Positions 22,806 to 35,008 of a stretch of 64,000 nucleotides of DNA are shown piece by piece. Both the position numbers and the translations under genes were made by a program. The notes under the pieces were generated by a model. It had not been told where the DNA came from, searched no databases, and saw only the letters and a program-made list of their open reading frames with translations. The DNA comes from Trichopria drosophilae (lineage: Eukaryota > Arthropoda > Insecta > Hymenoptera > Diapriidae): the NCBI GenBank assembly GCA_030407085.1, contig CM059584.1, positions 6,510,001 through 6,574,000 of the forward strand, given 5' to 3'. Position 1 is the stretch's first letter; each line of letters begins with the position of its first letter.

Positions 22806-25800
22806 AAAATAGTGAGAGTTCAGTAAAATATTATACAATTTTTTTAACATTCTTGACATCAAAATGGGTTTTAAAAGAAGAATAACATCTTCAAGCATTT
22901 CATTAATGTCACAGTAAGTTTATAATTATGAGTAATCAAGAATGTTTCTCATTATTCACATGACAATAATATTTATATCTTCCTAGAATTTTAATATTTA
23001 ATTGTCATCGACATCCGGATGAAAAATCATTTTTTTTACATATTATTTATTTTTTTGATCGTCCTTTGTTTCATATGAATTAATTGCAATGGTCGAGAAC
23101 TATTTCTGAAAATTTATTACTAGTATTGTATTTTTCATTACCTTTTTTTCAGTGCCAAATTTTATGAATATTCTTATAGCATGTATTTCGTTGAACATTC
23201 ATTCATTGTTTTATGACAGTGACGAAAATGAAAAACTATCACGCCCCATTTGGTCGGCGTTGGTGAAAACTTACATTTCGTAGGTATAAATCAAATCTTT
23301 CGGACAGAACAATATATGCAAGTTGACAGTTACGAACAACGCTTTCTAAAATTCAGCACTTTCTATAATTGTACCAAATGCATATTAAGCTCGGGCAAGT
23401 CATTCGTGATTTTATAGTAATCCATAAAATAATAAATAGTTTTATTCTTCTCACTTAAGATGTTTTTGTATTTCCCAAACGAAATATATTTTATCGCCAT
23501 TGTGGCGTGGTATTATTACCTGTACGTTGATAAAATTAAATGTTTTTTTCAAATATTTCCAGAATTGTAGCCTTGGGAATTATGTTTGTTAGCATTGTTT
23601 TAAGTTGGGTATAATTTAGTAGAAAAGAATTGTTTTGGCTTTTGAAAACGTATCACAAATAGTAGAAAGTATCTTTAATTTTGTTATCCAAGGTTAAATT
23701 TCTTTACCACCCCATAAAATGGGGTAGGAAATCAGCAGTTTATCAAAAATACTATTTTCGATACAAAAAATTGCAAATAAAAGTTCTACAAAGAAATAAG
23801 AGATATGCTTAAAATTACCAGATATGAACAGACAAATTGGGTGTTATGAAGATAATTTGATTAAGCTAAACTATATAATTATTGAGACTGCGCTAGGAGC
23901 AATTGGAAGTATCTATTGTGACAAATTCATCTACACAATACTAGAAGTAATAGCCAATGTTTTAAACATGAAATTAATAATGATGGAAAATATTAAATTT
24001 GTGCATAATTTTAAATTAATTACCGAATAAAAATGACAACTTTTCAGTTGCAAATGCAATTTGCAATGCACAATTCATTTACTGCCCATTTGTCACTTAT
24101 CTAGTTCGATGAGACAAGTCATAATAAATCGTTCAGACGATGCTATTTTTGCGTCACAAGTGATATTTATGCTCGGTGTCAACTTATAAACAACGAGATG
24201 TCGATAACAGTATGACTATGTGAATGAACCTTCGAGATTCTGGAGCATTAACGAAAATTCGCGATGACTTTTTTCGATGTTAGATGTCTTTGAAATCAAT
24301 TTCCAATAAATCAGGATGAAGATATGCTGCAAACGGATGCCGTGCGTAAATAGTATGCGCATTAGTAAACATTAGGTCGAACCACACCGACTGTTTAGAA
24401 ATATTCCTGTACTGACGACCAGTGCATTGTCTCAGTTGTGTGCAATGTTGTTTTATTGAAATTGCATTTTTTCGAACGTCTTTGATTGAAATGAGTAGCT
24501 TTCTCGAATTTCTCGCTTGTCAATCAATTACTACATGTGAAAATTACATCCACCCATTACGTAATGGTTCGAGTGATTTTGCAAAAGAAATTTGCAAAAC
24601 GTACATTGTGTGGTGATAATTCTCATGAATGATTCTGCATTTATGAAAATTATAACAATGATTAATGTGGAAGTGTTTACTTTTTTTTTTGTCAAGTTAA
24701 TCAGATGATCTTAGATATTCATTGGTTCTGTCTACTTTATTAATTTCTAACAATCGTAGGATTGTATGTAGATTTTTTCGTTTGCTTGATTTTTTTTTTA
24801 AACAAACTAATTGTTACGTAGCCATTTTGACAGATTATAAACTTGGAATTTTTGCATAATTTCTATCATTATTGGTTATTAAGAAAACTACTATTGTTAT
24901 AAATAAATTTTAATAATTGCACAATTTGTTTGTTTACTGGTACTTGTTGGCCCTTTAACTTAAATCAGAAAGTTTTACTTTACTTTTGATCCTCAAGGTT
25001 GTAGTAGAAGAAGTAAAGTGTTTTTACGGTTCGGCCTAATTTCTGGCCCTCTTTAGAAATTTATTCTAAAAATATCCAAAAATAAAAATTATGTTGAATT
25101 TACAATCTTATTTCATATCACAGTCTTGAATCTCTTTTTTATAGAGAAATGATGTCTTACCTAATACATAAAAGCTATTTGTGTTTCTCACGTTTAACAA
25201 AAATGTTTACAAGACGTGAAGAAAGGAATTAATTAATTAACACGTGCTACTTGTGCATAAGAATTATAATTTATAGTAGGCAGATGGAATAAACCTATAT
25301 TGTCATCTGTAAATTAATAAAATGAAAAAGAAAATAAATAAGTATTTCACCTTTTGATTAAAAGTAACAAAAGATAAATAAAATTTGAAAAAACTTTTAT
25401 TATTTATTATGATGAAATTTAGATAATGATTTTAAGGTTATGCTTACTTGAGACAACTGCTGTTTTGTTATTTACTTCCAAAGTTACTGAAAATAGAATT
25501 TCAATCAATATATGAAGTGCCGATGTCATTGCACTGATAAGTAATATGTAGTTATTTAGTTATTAAAATAGTAAAAATTCTTCTTAATTATTCTTAATAT
25601 TTTCACAAGTGACACGTTTTAACAGATCACGTTATAAACTTTATCTCATGTCTCGGTGTTAAGTAATTACTAGTAAGATACATAATACCTATAACAAAAC
25701 TAGACACTTCTGGTGGTAACATATTTTATATGTAAAATAATAAATGGCGCCAAAGTACGAAACGTTAAACGTAGACTATCAAATTCTAACAACGGAACAA

Positions 25801-26270
25801 ATTCATGTCAAAAACAACAAGAAGTAACAAAAATAACGAAAAACACCAAAAATTAATAAATAATAAGTAACGGAAATAAATCATGTCGAAAATAATAAAA
25901 AATAACAAAAAGTACACTATTAATTTTTAAATAAAAATTGTAAACACCTAATTAAATCAACACGTAAATAAATATATAAATAGATAAAAAACCAATAAAT
26001 ATAAATAATAAATAACTAAATATGTAAATAAATAAATAAACAACTAAAATAAACATTTTTCTTTACTTCTTTTTACTTAATTCAACTATTGGCATATATG
26101 CTCTAGGTAAATTTGATTGTTCAAAACGTATATTAACACATTTCACATTATACTTTTTAATAAAACAATTTTCCAGATGTCGTCTTTTATAATAATTTCA
26201 TTTGTAAATTTTAATAATTGCTTTGTTTTTACAATAAAACGCAATTCTATCTAATCTGCATGTTATTTTT
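22806..26270. other. AT-rich stretch without recognisable gene
   Basis: About 3.4 kb of plain AT-rich DNA. It holds a small perfect hairpin ACCCCATAAAATGGGGT at about 23709 and low-complexity AAAT/ATAA-rich sequence at about 25780-26060. Short frames at 23824 and 24422 have no recognisable domain. Confidence 0.5.
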
Positions 26271-26635
26271 TGTGATATCCCTGATTACTGAACTGACGTC
26301 AGATTTTCAAAATTTAAAATGACAGACTCAAGGGGTTTAACCGATAATAATTTTGATTTATTTTCAACGCAAAATTTGGAATATGAGTAAATTTTTTACG
26401 GCCCCGATTTATGCAATTTTATCTCGATATGGCTAGATTGAATCCGCAAATTTATCTAAAAATTTAAGATGAGATTTCTAAACGACGATTTCAAAAACCT
26501 CCTGAGTACCCATCAGTAAATAATTTCAGCTATTTTCCGCGTAAAGAAGAATGGATGTTTCAATTGACCTTTCAGTAAAAATTGTTCTTCTCGCACTCTG
26601 AATGCAAAATACTTTTTTGCTTCCTGTATTGCCTG

Positions 26636-27063
26636 GGGAGCAAAATAAATATATACACAACAATGTTAAAATTTAAATATAATTGTCCTTTATATAATTT
26701 TCTCGATGCGTCAGCAAACACCTATTTAACTCCCTAGTCGCACAATGTACTATTTTTCTTGGTATGTTATATGTTCAATATTTATTAATAGTTAATTTCA
26801 TTTAGTATCTTATTTTATAAGTGTCGTATTGACCTTTTTTCTTTTGATAATTAATTCCGTAATTTAATTACGGACCAGACCTCCCCTTAATACACTAACT
26901 ACCTAAAATTGGTTAACTGTTAACTTTAGCTCTCCCTTGTTGTACATTATATTTTCTCGCAATTGTGCGTGCTTTGTCTTTCGCGATATAGGGAGCAAAC
27001 TAGTATTTTGAGCCAATAGTGTGAGAACTTCTTTTGCTAACAAATATATTTATTTTGCTCCCT
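26636..27063. repeat. Inverted pair of GGGAGCAAAATAAATATAT
   Basis: A 19-bp word at 26637 is mirrored at 27044-27062, enclosing about 0.4 kb without coding sequence. A second inverted pair of the same family (CGATATAGGGAGCAAA at 26984 and its complement at 27272) overlaps it, and CTCCCTAG words recur at about 26730 and 28262. The cluster looks like several nested or staggered ends of one small TIR family. Confidence 0.6.
26709..26750. repeat. Direct repeat flanking the TIR element at 27325 (left copy)
   Basis: CGTCAGCAAACACCTATTT, then CTCCCTAG, resembles 28241-28280 (CGTCAACAAACATCTATTT, then CTCCCTAG) in the same orientation. It suggests an older repeat split by, or lying either side of, the element at 27325-28175. 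Confidence 0.45.
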
Positions 27064-27324
27064 AGGAAGAGAAAAATAAAAAAAAAATATTGTTTCGAAG
27101 TTTCACTAGTGGTACCCCTGACGGAGTTGTTAAGGCCGGTAAATTTAAGCGTTTCTTCTGAACGTTTGTAAAATTTCAGTTAAGTTGATTCAAAATTCCC
27201 AGGAATAAACTTACAAAATTATAAAAGTATATTCTCAATTTTATTCTTGCGTAGGTAACGGTGAATGCTATTTTGCTCCCTATATCGAGGCAAGAAATAT
27301 CATTTTCTCTTCTTAGCTAGCACA

Positions 27325-28175
27325 TAGGGGAAGTAGGGGCAAAGTGGGATTTAGGCGTTTCGCAGTATCAGAACATTTCCTATGTATTTGTTTGCATTGT
27401 TTATTTACAAAAGAGTTATCGTAATACAAATTTTGAAACATATTTCAGTTTCCATTCAGTATTTACCAACCGATCGAACATGACCTAGGAAGTCGAAGTC
27501 ATTTTGTAAATTCATACATATTTTCAATCGATTAGTGAGTATCAATAAATTAAGCGTAATTAAAATCTGAATTTGATGACTTAATAGTCTTCTCTTACAC
27601 TCAATTTTCGTTTTTTATTTGTTTCATTTGGGGTTGAGGATGATTTTTTACGACGTATTTAAAAAAATTCTATTTTGGGGCAAAGTGTGATGCATTCCGT
27701 TTTGATTTAGGTTCACAGAGATAAGTAAGAACTCTCTTTCCCTCTCTCTCTCTCTTTCTCCCTCTCCCTCTCTCTCTCTTGAGTTGTGTCCACGGCTCGT
27801 AGTGGCCAGGACACTAATAAATAAATTTTTAATCAATCTCTCTCTCTCTCTCTCACTCTCTCTCTCTCCCCCTCTCTCCTTCTCTCTCCCTCTCCGCTCT
27901 CTTTCTATCTTTCTCTCTCTCTCTCTGTCAAACCTTTCCGGAAGTAATTTTAACAACCTACTTTGCCCCTGGAATTTCAGATTTCTCAAAAAAAAGATTT
28001 TTCGTAAAATTGAAATTTGGAATATTAAACAGATACTTTTTTTTAAATGCGTTTCATAATAAGTTAGTTAAGGACCTAAATAAGGGATTCTAAACCGCAC
28101 CTAACCATTCTTATACCCCATTTTTTTGTATACAAGTTTTTCCAAAACCATCCCACTTTGCCCCTACTTCCCCTA
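27325..28175. mobile_element. TA-flanked TIR element carrying a (CT)n microsatellite
   Basis: A perfect 26-bp terminal inverted repeat (core GGGGCAAAGTGGGAT, with AGGGGAAGTA outside it) lies at 27325-27350 and 28150-28175. Secondary internal GGGGCAAAGT words occur at 27678 and, reversed, near 27962. The flanking TA on both sides could be the target duplication. The interior is non-coding and holds the CT tract described separately. A Ser/Leu-rich or Arg/Glu-rich frame across that tract is only microsatellite translation. Confidence 0.8.
27732..27928. repeat. (CT)n microsatellite in two blocks
   Basis: Imperfect CT dinucleotide tracts at about 27732-27780 and 27836-27928 are separated by about 55 bp of unique sequence (centre GGCTCGTAGTGGCCAGG). 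It sits inside the TIR element. Confidence 0.95.
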
Positions 28176-28479
28176 ATACTATGTTTAATACTAGGTAGTA
28201 AATAAATATTAACGCCGCATTCGAACGTCAACATCGCCCTCGTCAACAAACATCTATTTTTCTCCCTAGTTGTACAATCTTTACGAATATTCTACGAATT
28301 CAGAGCCGAGTCTAATAAAGTTTAACGTCCAGATATAAAAACGCGTAAAATCACCGTAAAGCAGATTTGAACCCAGCTTTTGTATTCAGTAAATTTTAAT
28401 GTTTTTGGTATGGAAATGAAGTTGTCAATCGATCGGCGTCGATATTTCGAAAAAATTATATAAACAACTTTATTATATA

Positions 28480-28925
28480 CATTTCTCATTCGTATAGTAT
28501 CAACCACCTGACCGAAAATTCAATAATTCGTGATAACAAAGCGGCAAATATTTTTTATATGAAATTTGAAACCGGTGCCCGATATGCGAATCGTCATTAT
28601 CGTAATTGATTCTCACGGCCGTTGGTCCGAGCCAAGTGCGCGGTTGCTTTGGAGTAATTAGATCGCCTCGAGTCTGCAGCCCGTTACGAATAATGATTTT
28701 GGCCACGCACATATATATTGGTACACGGGGGCTTTATCCAGCATATATAATGATTCGCGGTCGACGGCCCAGTCAGCTGACGCTGTCGTTCGCGTGTTAC
28801 GCACCCATTGACTGCGTTGTCTGAATCAATTCGACTCGCCTCGATGCTTTTGTTAATCTCTTGACGGGCATAAAAAAATGCGCGGGATAACTTTGACTCC
28901 CTTACATCACTACTCAAGGTTATAT
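28480..28925. promoter_or_regulatory. CpG-richer block, candidate regulatory DNA
   Basis: This is one of the most GC-rich stretches, with GTAATTGATT and GTAATTAGATC homeodomain-type words, CAGCTGACGCTG, and a TATATAATGATT word. Overlapping 70-77-residue frames on both strands contradict each other and carry no domain. It is a good candidate enhancer by composition only. Confidence 0.35.
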
Positions 28926-29062
28926 AATTATTTCAGTTACTCCCACGACTGAAATCCTACCCATCAAATGCCTGACGGAGGTACTGCTTTCAAGAATTTT
29001 CTTGGCAATTTTATAATTAGAGATGGTAATTTTGAGAGAGTAAAAATCATAAAAAAATCTAG

Positions 29063-30022
29063 TAATTTTTATTTATTTATTTATTTTACAGAATCAACGG
29101 GACTAGCTCTTTACTAAAATTATACATAATATTATACATAATACAAATTATTAAATAGAGAAAAAAAGAAAAGAAAAAGAATTAAAATCACAACTAAATA
29201 TACTAAACTAAATTTAAAAAAAAACGAGTTACACAGATAAATACATACGCGCTACAATACTTTTGAATGAGCCGAAACTTAAGTTTTGAGTGAAGGAAGG
29301 AATTGAATTCCATAGACGGCGAAGACGAGGAAGAGGAGAAAAATAACGAAAGGAGGTTTTGGAGCATTCTTCAAAAATAGACCTATTATGTCGTAGGTGG
29401 TGGTGGACTCAAGGTTCGAACCGAGAAAAGTGAAGTGAAAATGGATGAATTGATGAGATTATATTTAATCTTGTAAGCAAAATTAAAATCATGATACGCG
29501 TGATTAGAAGAAAGACAGGGAAGATCAAATTGATGGGAAAAGGGTTGATAATAACGGTCTGTAAAAGCCATAGCATTTCCTGACTTCCAAACAAGATATC
29601 TAAGAATTTTATGCTGTGAAGAATTGAAGAGGTGCCAATCCGTGCCAAAGTGAGGAGACCAAACTATGGACCCATACGTTAAAATAGAAATAACAAGTGT
29701 TTTATAAAGATAAATAATGGAAGAAACATATGTAAAACTACTGGTAGATCGTTTAATGAAGCCAACTATACGATTAGCACGCATTGAGACCTCCTCAATG
29801 TGAGGCTTAAAAGATAGAGATTTATCAAAACAGATTCCTAGATCAACAACAGTGGAGTGTTTAGGGACGCTAATTCCATGCAGACGATAATCAAAATTGA
29901 AGATCATGGGTTTACATAGATAGGATACGGTGCAAGATTTTGATAGATTAATAGACAGGCCATGATGGATGGACCATAGTCCAAGAGAGTCGAGGTCTCG
30001 TTGTAGCCCTAATTTTTGTTTA
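29063..30022 (-). mobile_element. 5'-truncated jockey-like LINE copy
   Basis: The copy reads on the minus strand. It carries the 3' end of the reverse transcriptase frame, an untranslated stretch of about 160 bp, and a 3' tail of AAAT units (29071-29090). The 13-bp words TAATTTTTATTTA (29063) and TAATTTTTGTTTA (30010) flank it with one mismatch and look like a target-site duplication. The copy starts abruptly within the reverse transcriptase, as 5'-truncated LINEs do. Confidence 0.85.
29229..30009 (-). pseudogene. Jockey-like reverse transcriptase C-terminal relic
   Basis: The frame begins within LQRDLDSLGLWSIHHGLSIN (the block after the catalytic domain) and runs through DLGICFDKSLSFKPHI, RANRIVGFIKR and TYGSIVWSP, all typical of jockey-clade LINE proteins C-terminal to the catalytic box. 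The frame stops at 29386. One base out of frame the expected C-terminus continues: ECSKTSFRYFSPLPRLRRLW, then NSIPSF, to a stop at 29229. A single frameshift near 29390 thus breaks an otherwise coherent protein. Catalytic and endonuclease parts are absent. Confidence 0.88.
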
Positions 30023-30307
30023 TGGAAATTTATCTAGCAAATTAAAATTTTAAAAAGTCTTCTTTTAGTCATAATAAAACTTCTTTTAAAATAGGAGAGT
30101 TTAATACAGTTTCGTATAACCTGTCAAAAACAAATGCTGAAAGACGGAGGATTTTACTAGTTATAATATTTCTTTTAAGGGCTATAATACACTTTTTAAA
30201 ACCCAAGGGATAGTAACTGATAAAATACACTTTTCTCAGTGTGGTCTCCGCGGTTTAAGTCATTAAGTCTGAAATGTTCAGTTTTGATGAACATTCCAAA
30301 ATGTTAA

Positions 30308-31013
30308 ATTAATTATTTCGTCTTATTGGGGCGCTGCGGTCATACAATTTATTTTCACTGGCAAAATTAGTTACTTCGAGATCATGAACTGACCGCCTTG
30401 ACATCGGTTTCTCTTCTTCTGTCAATCTCGTAGTATTGTGAAAAATGTATTTTTTGTTACCTTTAAAATGAAAAAGTATTGTTATATTTGGACCAAAATG
30501 AAGCGAAATAATGGAGGTTAAAAATGACAAAAATAAGTCCCCTGTCTCATACTAGTTTACATGTGAAACAGGGGACTTATCTTTATTTACAATTTTTACG
30601 TCGATGTTTAAAATGTAAACCCACGACTAGGCAACATTGTAGGGAGGGATGACTATTTTTTAAATTCTGAAAAATTGCAAAAAAAGTTTCAATATATAGC
30701 CTTTGTGGTAGTATAGATAAAATGTTGGTTATTCATGGGTTTACATTTCAAACATCAAAATAAAAATTGTAATTAAAGGTTAGTCCCCTGTTTCACATGT
30801 AAACTGGTATGAGGCAGGGGACTTATTTTTGTTATTTTTAACCTCCATCATTTCGCTCCGTTTTGGTCCAAATAAAACAATATTTTTCATTTTAAAGGTA
30901 ATATAATGCTCTATAAGCATTTTCATTTTCTTTTCACGAGTCTCAAAGTAACTCTTTTTCCAGTGAAAAGAAATTGCACTGCAGCATCACAATACGGCGA
31001 AATAAGTAACTTC
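30308..31013. mobile_element. Large foldback element with palindromic arms
   Basis: The arms (30308 to about 30650, and about 30720-31013) are long inverted repeats. Matching landmarks are TTTTCACTGG with AGTTACTT, TTACCTTTAAAATGAAAAA, TTTGGACCAAAA, GAGGTTAAAAATGACAAAAA, and ATGGGTTTACATTT. Within each arm AAGTCCCCTG and CAGGGGACTT face each other 24-25 bp apart (30534/30569 and 30782/30815), so the word occurs four times. Non-coding; the 73-residue frame at 30309 lies in an arm. Confidence 0.8.
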
Positions 31014-31139
31014 AGAATAGAATAACAAACTAAAATCTTAGTTCTGCATTAACAATTTCGATTGTTAGCAGAACAAATGTTTAGTAACGTTAAGAATAAA
31101 GTACTTCTTAATCTTCCCTTGCAACCGCTTACGATTTAC

Positions 31140-31640
31140 GATGAACACAAACTTCTTGATTACCGATAAAATAACAAATAAAAAATCATTTGTACCAGGT
31201 GCCAGTCCCCATATCGTCTTAATGCATCAATTAGATATTTCGAAGACGTTGCCGTTATGTCATTTGACAAGATTGCGCGGAGGTGACTAATTCGTCGACC
31301 CAATTTGACACATGACACGCGGCGAAACAATCCGCAGGAAACGTCGGCTAGTGCCAAGATTTATATCCAAAAAGTAAAAAATGACAGGGCGAAAATGACG
31401 TGCCGCCGCGGGCGCACGATTAAAATACCTTCTGCCAAGGGCTATGCGAGAAATACGACTGCACTTATGCAAAATAAGTGCATGATAGATATAGCGCTGG
31501 GCTCGATGACGTTTCGGTAGAGCGCCTACGACCTATAAATAAAGCGACTTCACGGGTAAATGGGGGAAAACACCCAAGTGTATGTAACGGCCGCAATTGC
31601 GCTGGTCAGTGACTCGAGGCCTTAATCTTTTCGGCCCGTT
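31140..31640. promoter_or_regulatory. CpG-richer block, candidate regulatory DNA
   Basis: Many CpGs (31250-31340, 31400-31440, 31580-31640) within AT-rich flanks. Short frames on both strands (61-71 residues) overlap and have no domain. Confidence 0.3.
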
Positions 31641-31814
31641 ACGCACTCGTGCTGGTATAAGACTTTTTTTATACGATAAGACGACTTGTTTTTTCAATGT
31701 CACAATGCAATTTAGATATTGCTCCTCGGAAAACTGCAAACAATTTTATTTTGGGTAATAGTGCGTCCTAAAAATCCAGTAACACAAAAGTACAACATTC
31801 ACAAAACTCACTCG

Positions 31815-32298
31815 TCCAAGATACAAATGGGTGAAATAAAACTACTGCAAAATACTAACCTAATACTGGAAGCCAGTATGAATTAACGGACATGAGTCAG
31901 TACTGACTGTGACAATAAATTACTACTGTCAATAATGCCGCCAAAGTACTGATCCACTACAGGTAGTCAGTACTTATTCCCTGTTATAAAAGTACTAATT
32001 GACGCAGCAAATTGGTACTGACAAAATACTGGCTGCCGGTATTTATATCAGTAAGAAATCGCAGTACGTCAATGGTACTAACCTAGTACAGATAACCTGC
32101 AGTACTAAATTCGGTATTAAATCCCTACTAATTGACAGGCCAAATCCATACTAACCAGATACTCACTGACAGTAATATCATCGGTAAGTAAAAACGTAAG
32201 CGTATGTCAGTACTGTCGCAATTATTTTCAGTGCTATATTATTTCTGATTCCCTAAGCAAATCAGTACTGATATATTACTTAGTACTAGTATTGTATT
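31815..32298. repeat. CAGTACTG-palindrome repeat, copy 3
   Basis: The copy opens with AAATGGGTGAAATAAAAC and then GAATTAACGGACATG, matching the order of AAATGGGCAAAGTAAAAC and GATTAACGGAAATG at the left edge of copy 1 (3611 and 3656). CAGTACTG occurs near 31902, 32209 and 32263 among many GTACTA/AGTACT variants. The shared edge shows that the copies descend from one element. Confidence 0.7.
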
Positions 32299-34784
32299 AT
32301 GATATTATGCGTATTCCGCAGGGTTAAATTTAGGGTGTGTTCGTTTTTGCTGATTATTTCGCTTGATTTTAATTTTTGTGTGTAATTTAATAAAGTGCTT
32401 GGATATTTACTGTCCAAACATTTTCCAAAAATAGTTAGGTATTTTACATATAAAAGGCAAAACAATCGTCAGATAATCATCCTTGTTGAATATCGATTTT
32501 CGACACTTTTTGCATACGATATTTTGTAATAGGTACTATGTATAAACAAGCTTTAATCGAGAGATGGAAGAAATAATGACAGTTAACTGAACATACAAAT
32601 GTTAATGGCAGTCTCAGACACTTATATTTTTTTGGGAAAGATTTTTGACAAAATTTCCAGTAAATTATGCTAGCAAGAAATGTTTTTCAACAAACTGCGC
32701 TTCAAAACCTTATCTCATACGTTTGGAGCTTCAAATTGGCCAAAATGTCGATTTTTTTGTAAATATCTATAGAACAAAAAATGTTCATCTTTCTGTAAAA
32801 CTTTTATTGTTTGTATTTTTTAAGAAAAACAAATGAGATAATCAGCAAAAACAAAATCACCCCTACATTCAAGATGGCGGATGGTGCATAAATGTGATTG
32901 TTGTGAATTTTACACTTATTTCATTTACTGGATTTTACGGACCCAAAATTGCACCAAAATAAAATTGTTTCCAATAATTCAAGGATCACGTACATTTTTG
33001 TCTAAAATGCCTAGGATAGCGAAGAAAGTTCCGATTTATGTTACCATTTACTCAGGTACAGTGAAATTAGTCATTTTTATACGAAAACGAGTAATTTGCT
33101 GATGTCTGATACAGACAGTTGAAGAAGTGATGGGAAGACAATTGACAAAATGCTGCGGCGAAGATAAATGAAATGCACGACCGATAGCGATACTTTGAGT
33201 AATCTGAAGAATCGTAAGAAACTTTTGACTAATGTACCAATCAAAATCATCAAAGAGACTCTTGGGTAATCGTGTTGTATTCACATTTTTTTTCTTGACA
33301 ATCGTTAACTTGCGCTTATTATGTAAGCCAATTAAAACAAAAAAAAAGAAGTTAGGTTTTCAAGGTCATGAAGTAAAACTTCATTGATATTGTAAAAAGT
33401 ATGCATTTTGAAAAAAAAACTAGCCGCAAATTTAATGGTTTATTTCTTTACTAAAATTCATATGCGTTACATTTCTTGTTAAAAATACGCCTAGCGGAAG
33501 TATTTGTGAATTCAAATACCGTGCAATAACATTTTTAAAAAGTAACATAAATTTTGAAAATATGCAATGTTAAAAATGAAAAACCATATGTTAAGAACCA
33601 TATTATTACCTACAAAATTTTAAATAATATTGTTCCTTTCTCAAAATACATTAACTATACCTGCGGTTATTTACTTGATACTTACAACGATAAAACGAGT
33701 TAAAAAAGATATTTAGTGCAGGATATTTATTATTGAAAATTAATCACGGAAAGACAAGTAAATCTGGAACGCATTCGTATCGAGTCGATAATAGATTTAA
33801 CGACTTTGTATATTTCTATAGAAGTAATCCATATTTCCTCTACCATGCAAGTTTTTAGGTTTCCGGGTTACTATATAACTAAACATCGCAGAAGAAGCCC
33901 TTTTTCTGCAATTAATAGCTAATCTTGTAAGGGTCGTATTTCATCCCATTAAGCATCGAAAACAATTCTTCTGTGAGATACACTTTGTAGTAGATAAAAA
34001 ATGTGATTTAATCTTAATTAGTTTAAATACTTTGCAAATTTCTAATATAAATTAACGGCAATAATCTCGATATATCGTATAAATACAATTTTTTTTGATA
34101 TTACATTTTCATTACAAATATATAGTTTTGGACTATCTTATTTTTTAACCCAAGAGTCATTAATTTTACTTAGAACCTAAATTTATAATAGTAAATACTT
34201 TTTACTAATTTCCATTAAAAATTACGAAGGCTGATTGCCTTAATGCTAATAATTGGGTCAAACCAGATGTTGCAAAGTAGATGGTCATAACCAAAGTAAT
34301 CATTACATCAGGATTTTGAGGTATTTGAGGTTATGTACCTCAACAATACCGCATTTGGATAATTTTGAGGTTATCTCCAGATGGCGTAACATTTTTATAG
34401 ATTTTTCATTAGTTTGTTCCTATACCACAACTCATTTTCCTCAATTACGATTTTTCTTGGTCAGGTTACACCAATTTGAAGAGTATAATATATTGACTTC
34501 AGATTCGTAATTGGCAACCCCAGAAATCCGTACAAAAATGTTCTAGAGAATATACCATGTAGAAACATATTTGCATCAAAGTATTTAATGCAGATTTAAG
34601 AGTAAAATAAGTCGCGAATGATCTGTTCATCAAATAATCAATGGCAATATTGCAAATGGACAAAACAGTTCCTATTAAAAGAAACATATAAAGTCATAAC
34701 TTTATTACCTGCTCAGCGATACGGCTTTGTTGAAGGTTCTCCATTGATTATTTAATGAAATGCCCATGACATTAATGGGACTTA
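32299..34784. other. AT-rich stretch without recognisable gene
   Basis: Plain AT-rich sequence with a single CAAGATGGCGGATGG word (32871) of the CGCCATTTTG family. Short frames (63-85 residues) lack domains. Confidence 0.5.
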
Positions 34785-35008
34785 TCTCGCAATTTCAAAT
34801 AGATCTTTTCATCTAGAGCTGGAAGTGAATAACTAAAAATACGGTCGCCATGACAGTCGGTCACTTTCTGACCTGAATGCGTCTGAATGAAAGAGAAGAG
34901 TTTACCAGCTGTGTCTTTCGCATGCTTTTCATGCACAAAATATCCGACTGTCATGGCTGTCATATTTGAAGTTTTACACTTCCGGCTCCCGATGAAAAGG
35001 TTCATTGT
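34785..35008. mobile_element. Small foldback element (GCCATGACAGTCGG)
   Basis: Left arm about 34785-34885 and right arm about 34930-35008 are inverted. They share CTTTTCATC, a GGAAGTG word and the perfect 14-bp GCCATGACAGTCGG (34848 against 34943). The 77-residue minus frame lies wholly within the arms and is not a gene. Confidence 0.7.

Noticed and set aside
22470..22898. 142-residue minus-strand frame
   Set aside because: Covers CGCCATTTTG-type and GGGCGCAAA-type repeats; no protein feature.
25150..25180. Minus-strand TTAG-GTAAGA near 25160
   Set aside because: Weak pyrimidine tract; used only as a strand comparison.
27648..28059. Arg/Glu-rich and Ser/Leu-rich frames
   Set aside because: Translations of the (CT)n microsatellite on each strand.
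5783..28752. Shared CCAGCATATATAATG at 5783 and 28738
   Set aside because: A 15-bp AT-rich match between two points of a 64-kb window is expected about once by chance; the flanks do not match.
29405..29422. GGTTCGAACC as a tRNA T-loop
   Set aside because: No acceptor or anticodon arm around it; it lies in the LINE coding sequence.
34772..35005. 77-residue minus-strand frame
   Set aside because: Lies entirely inside the arms of a foldback element.
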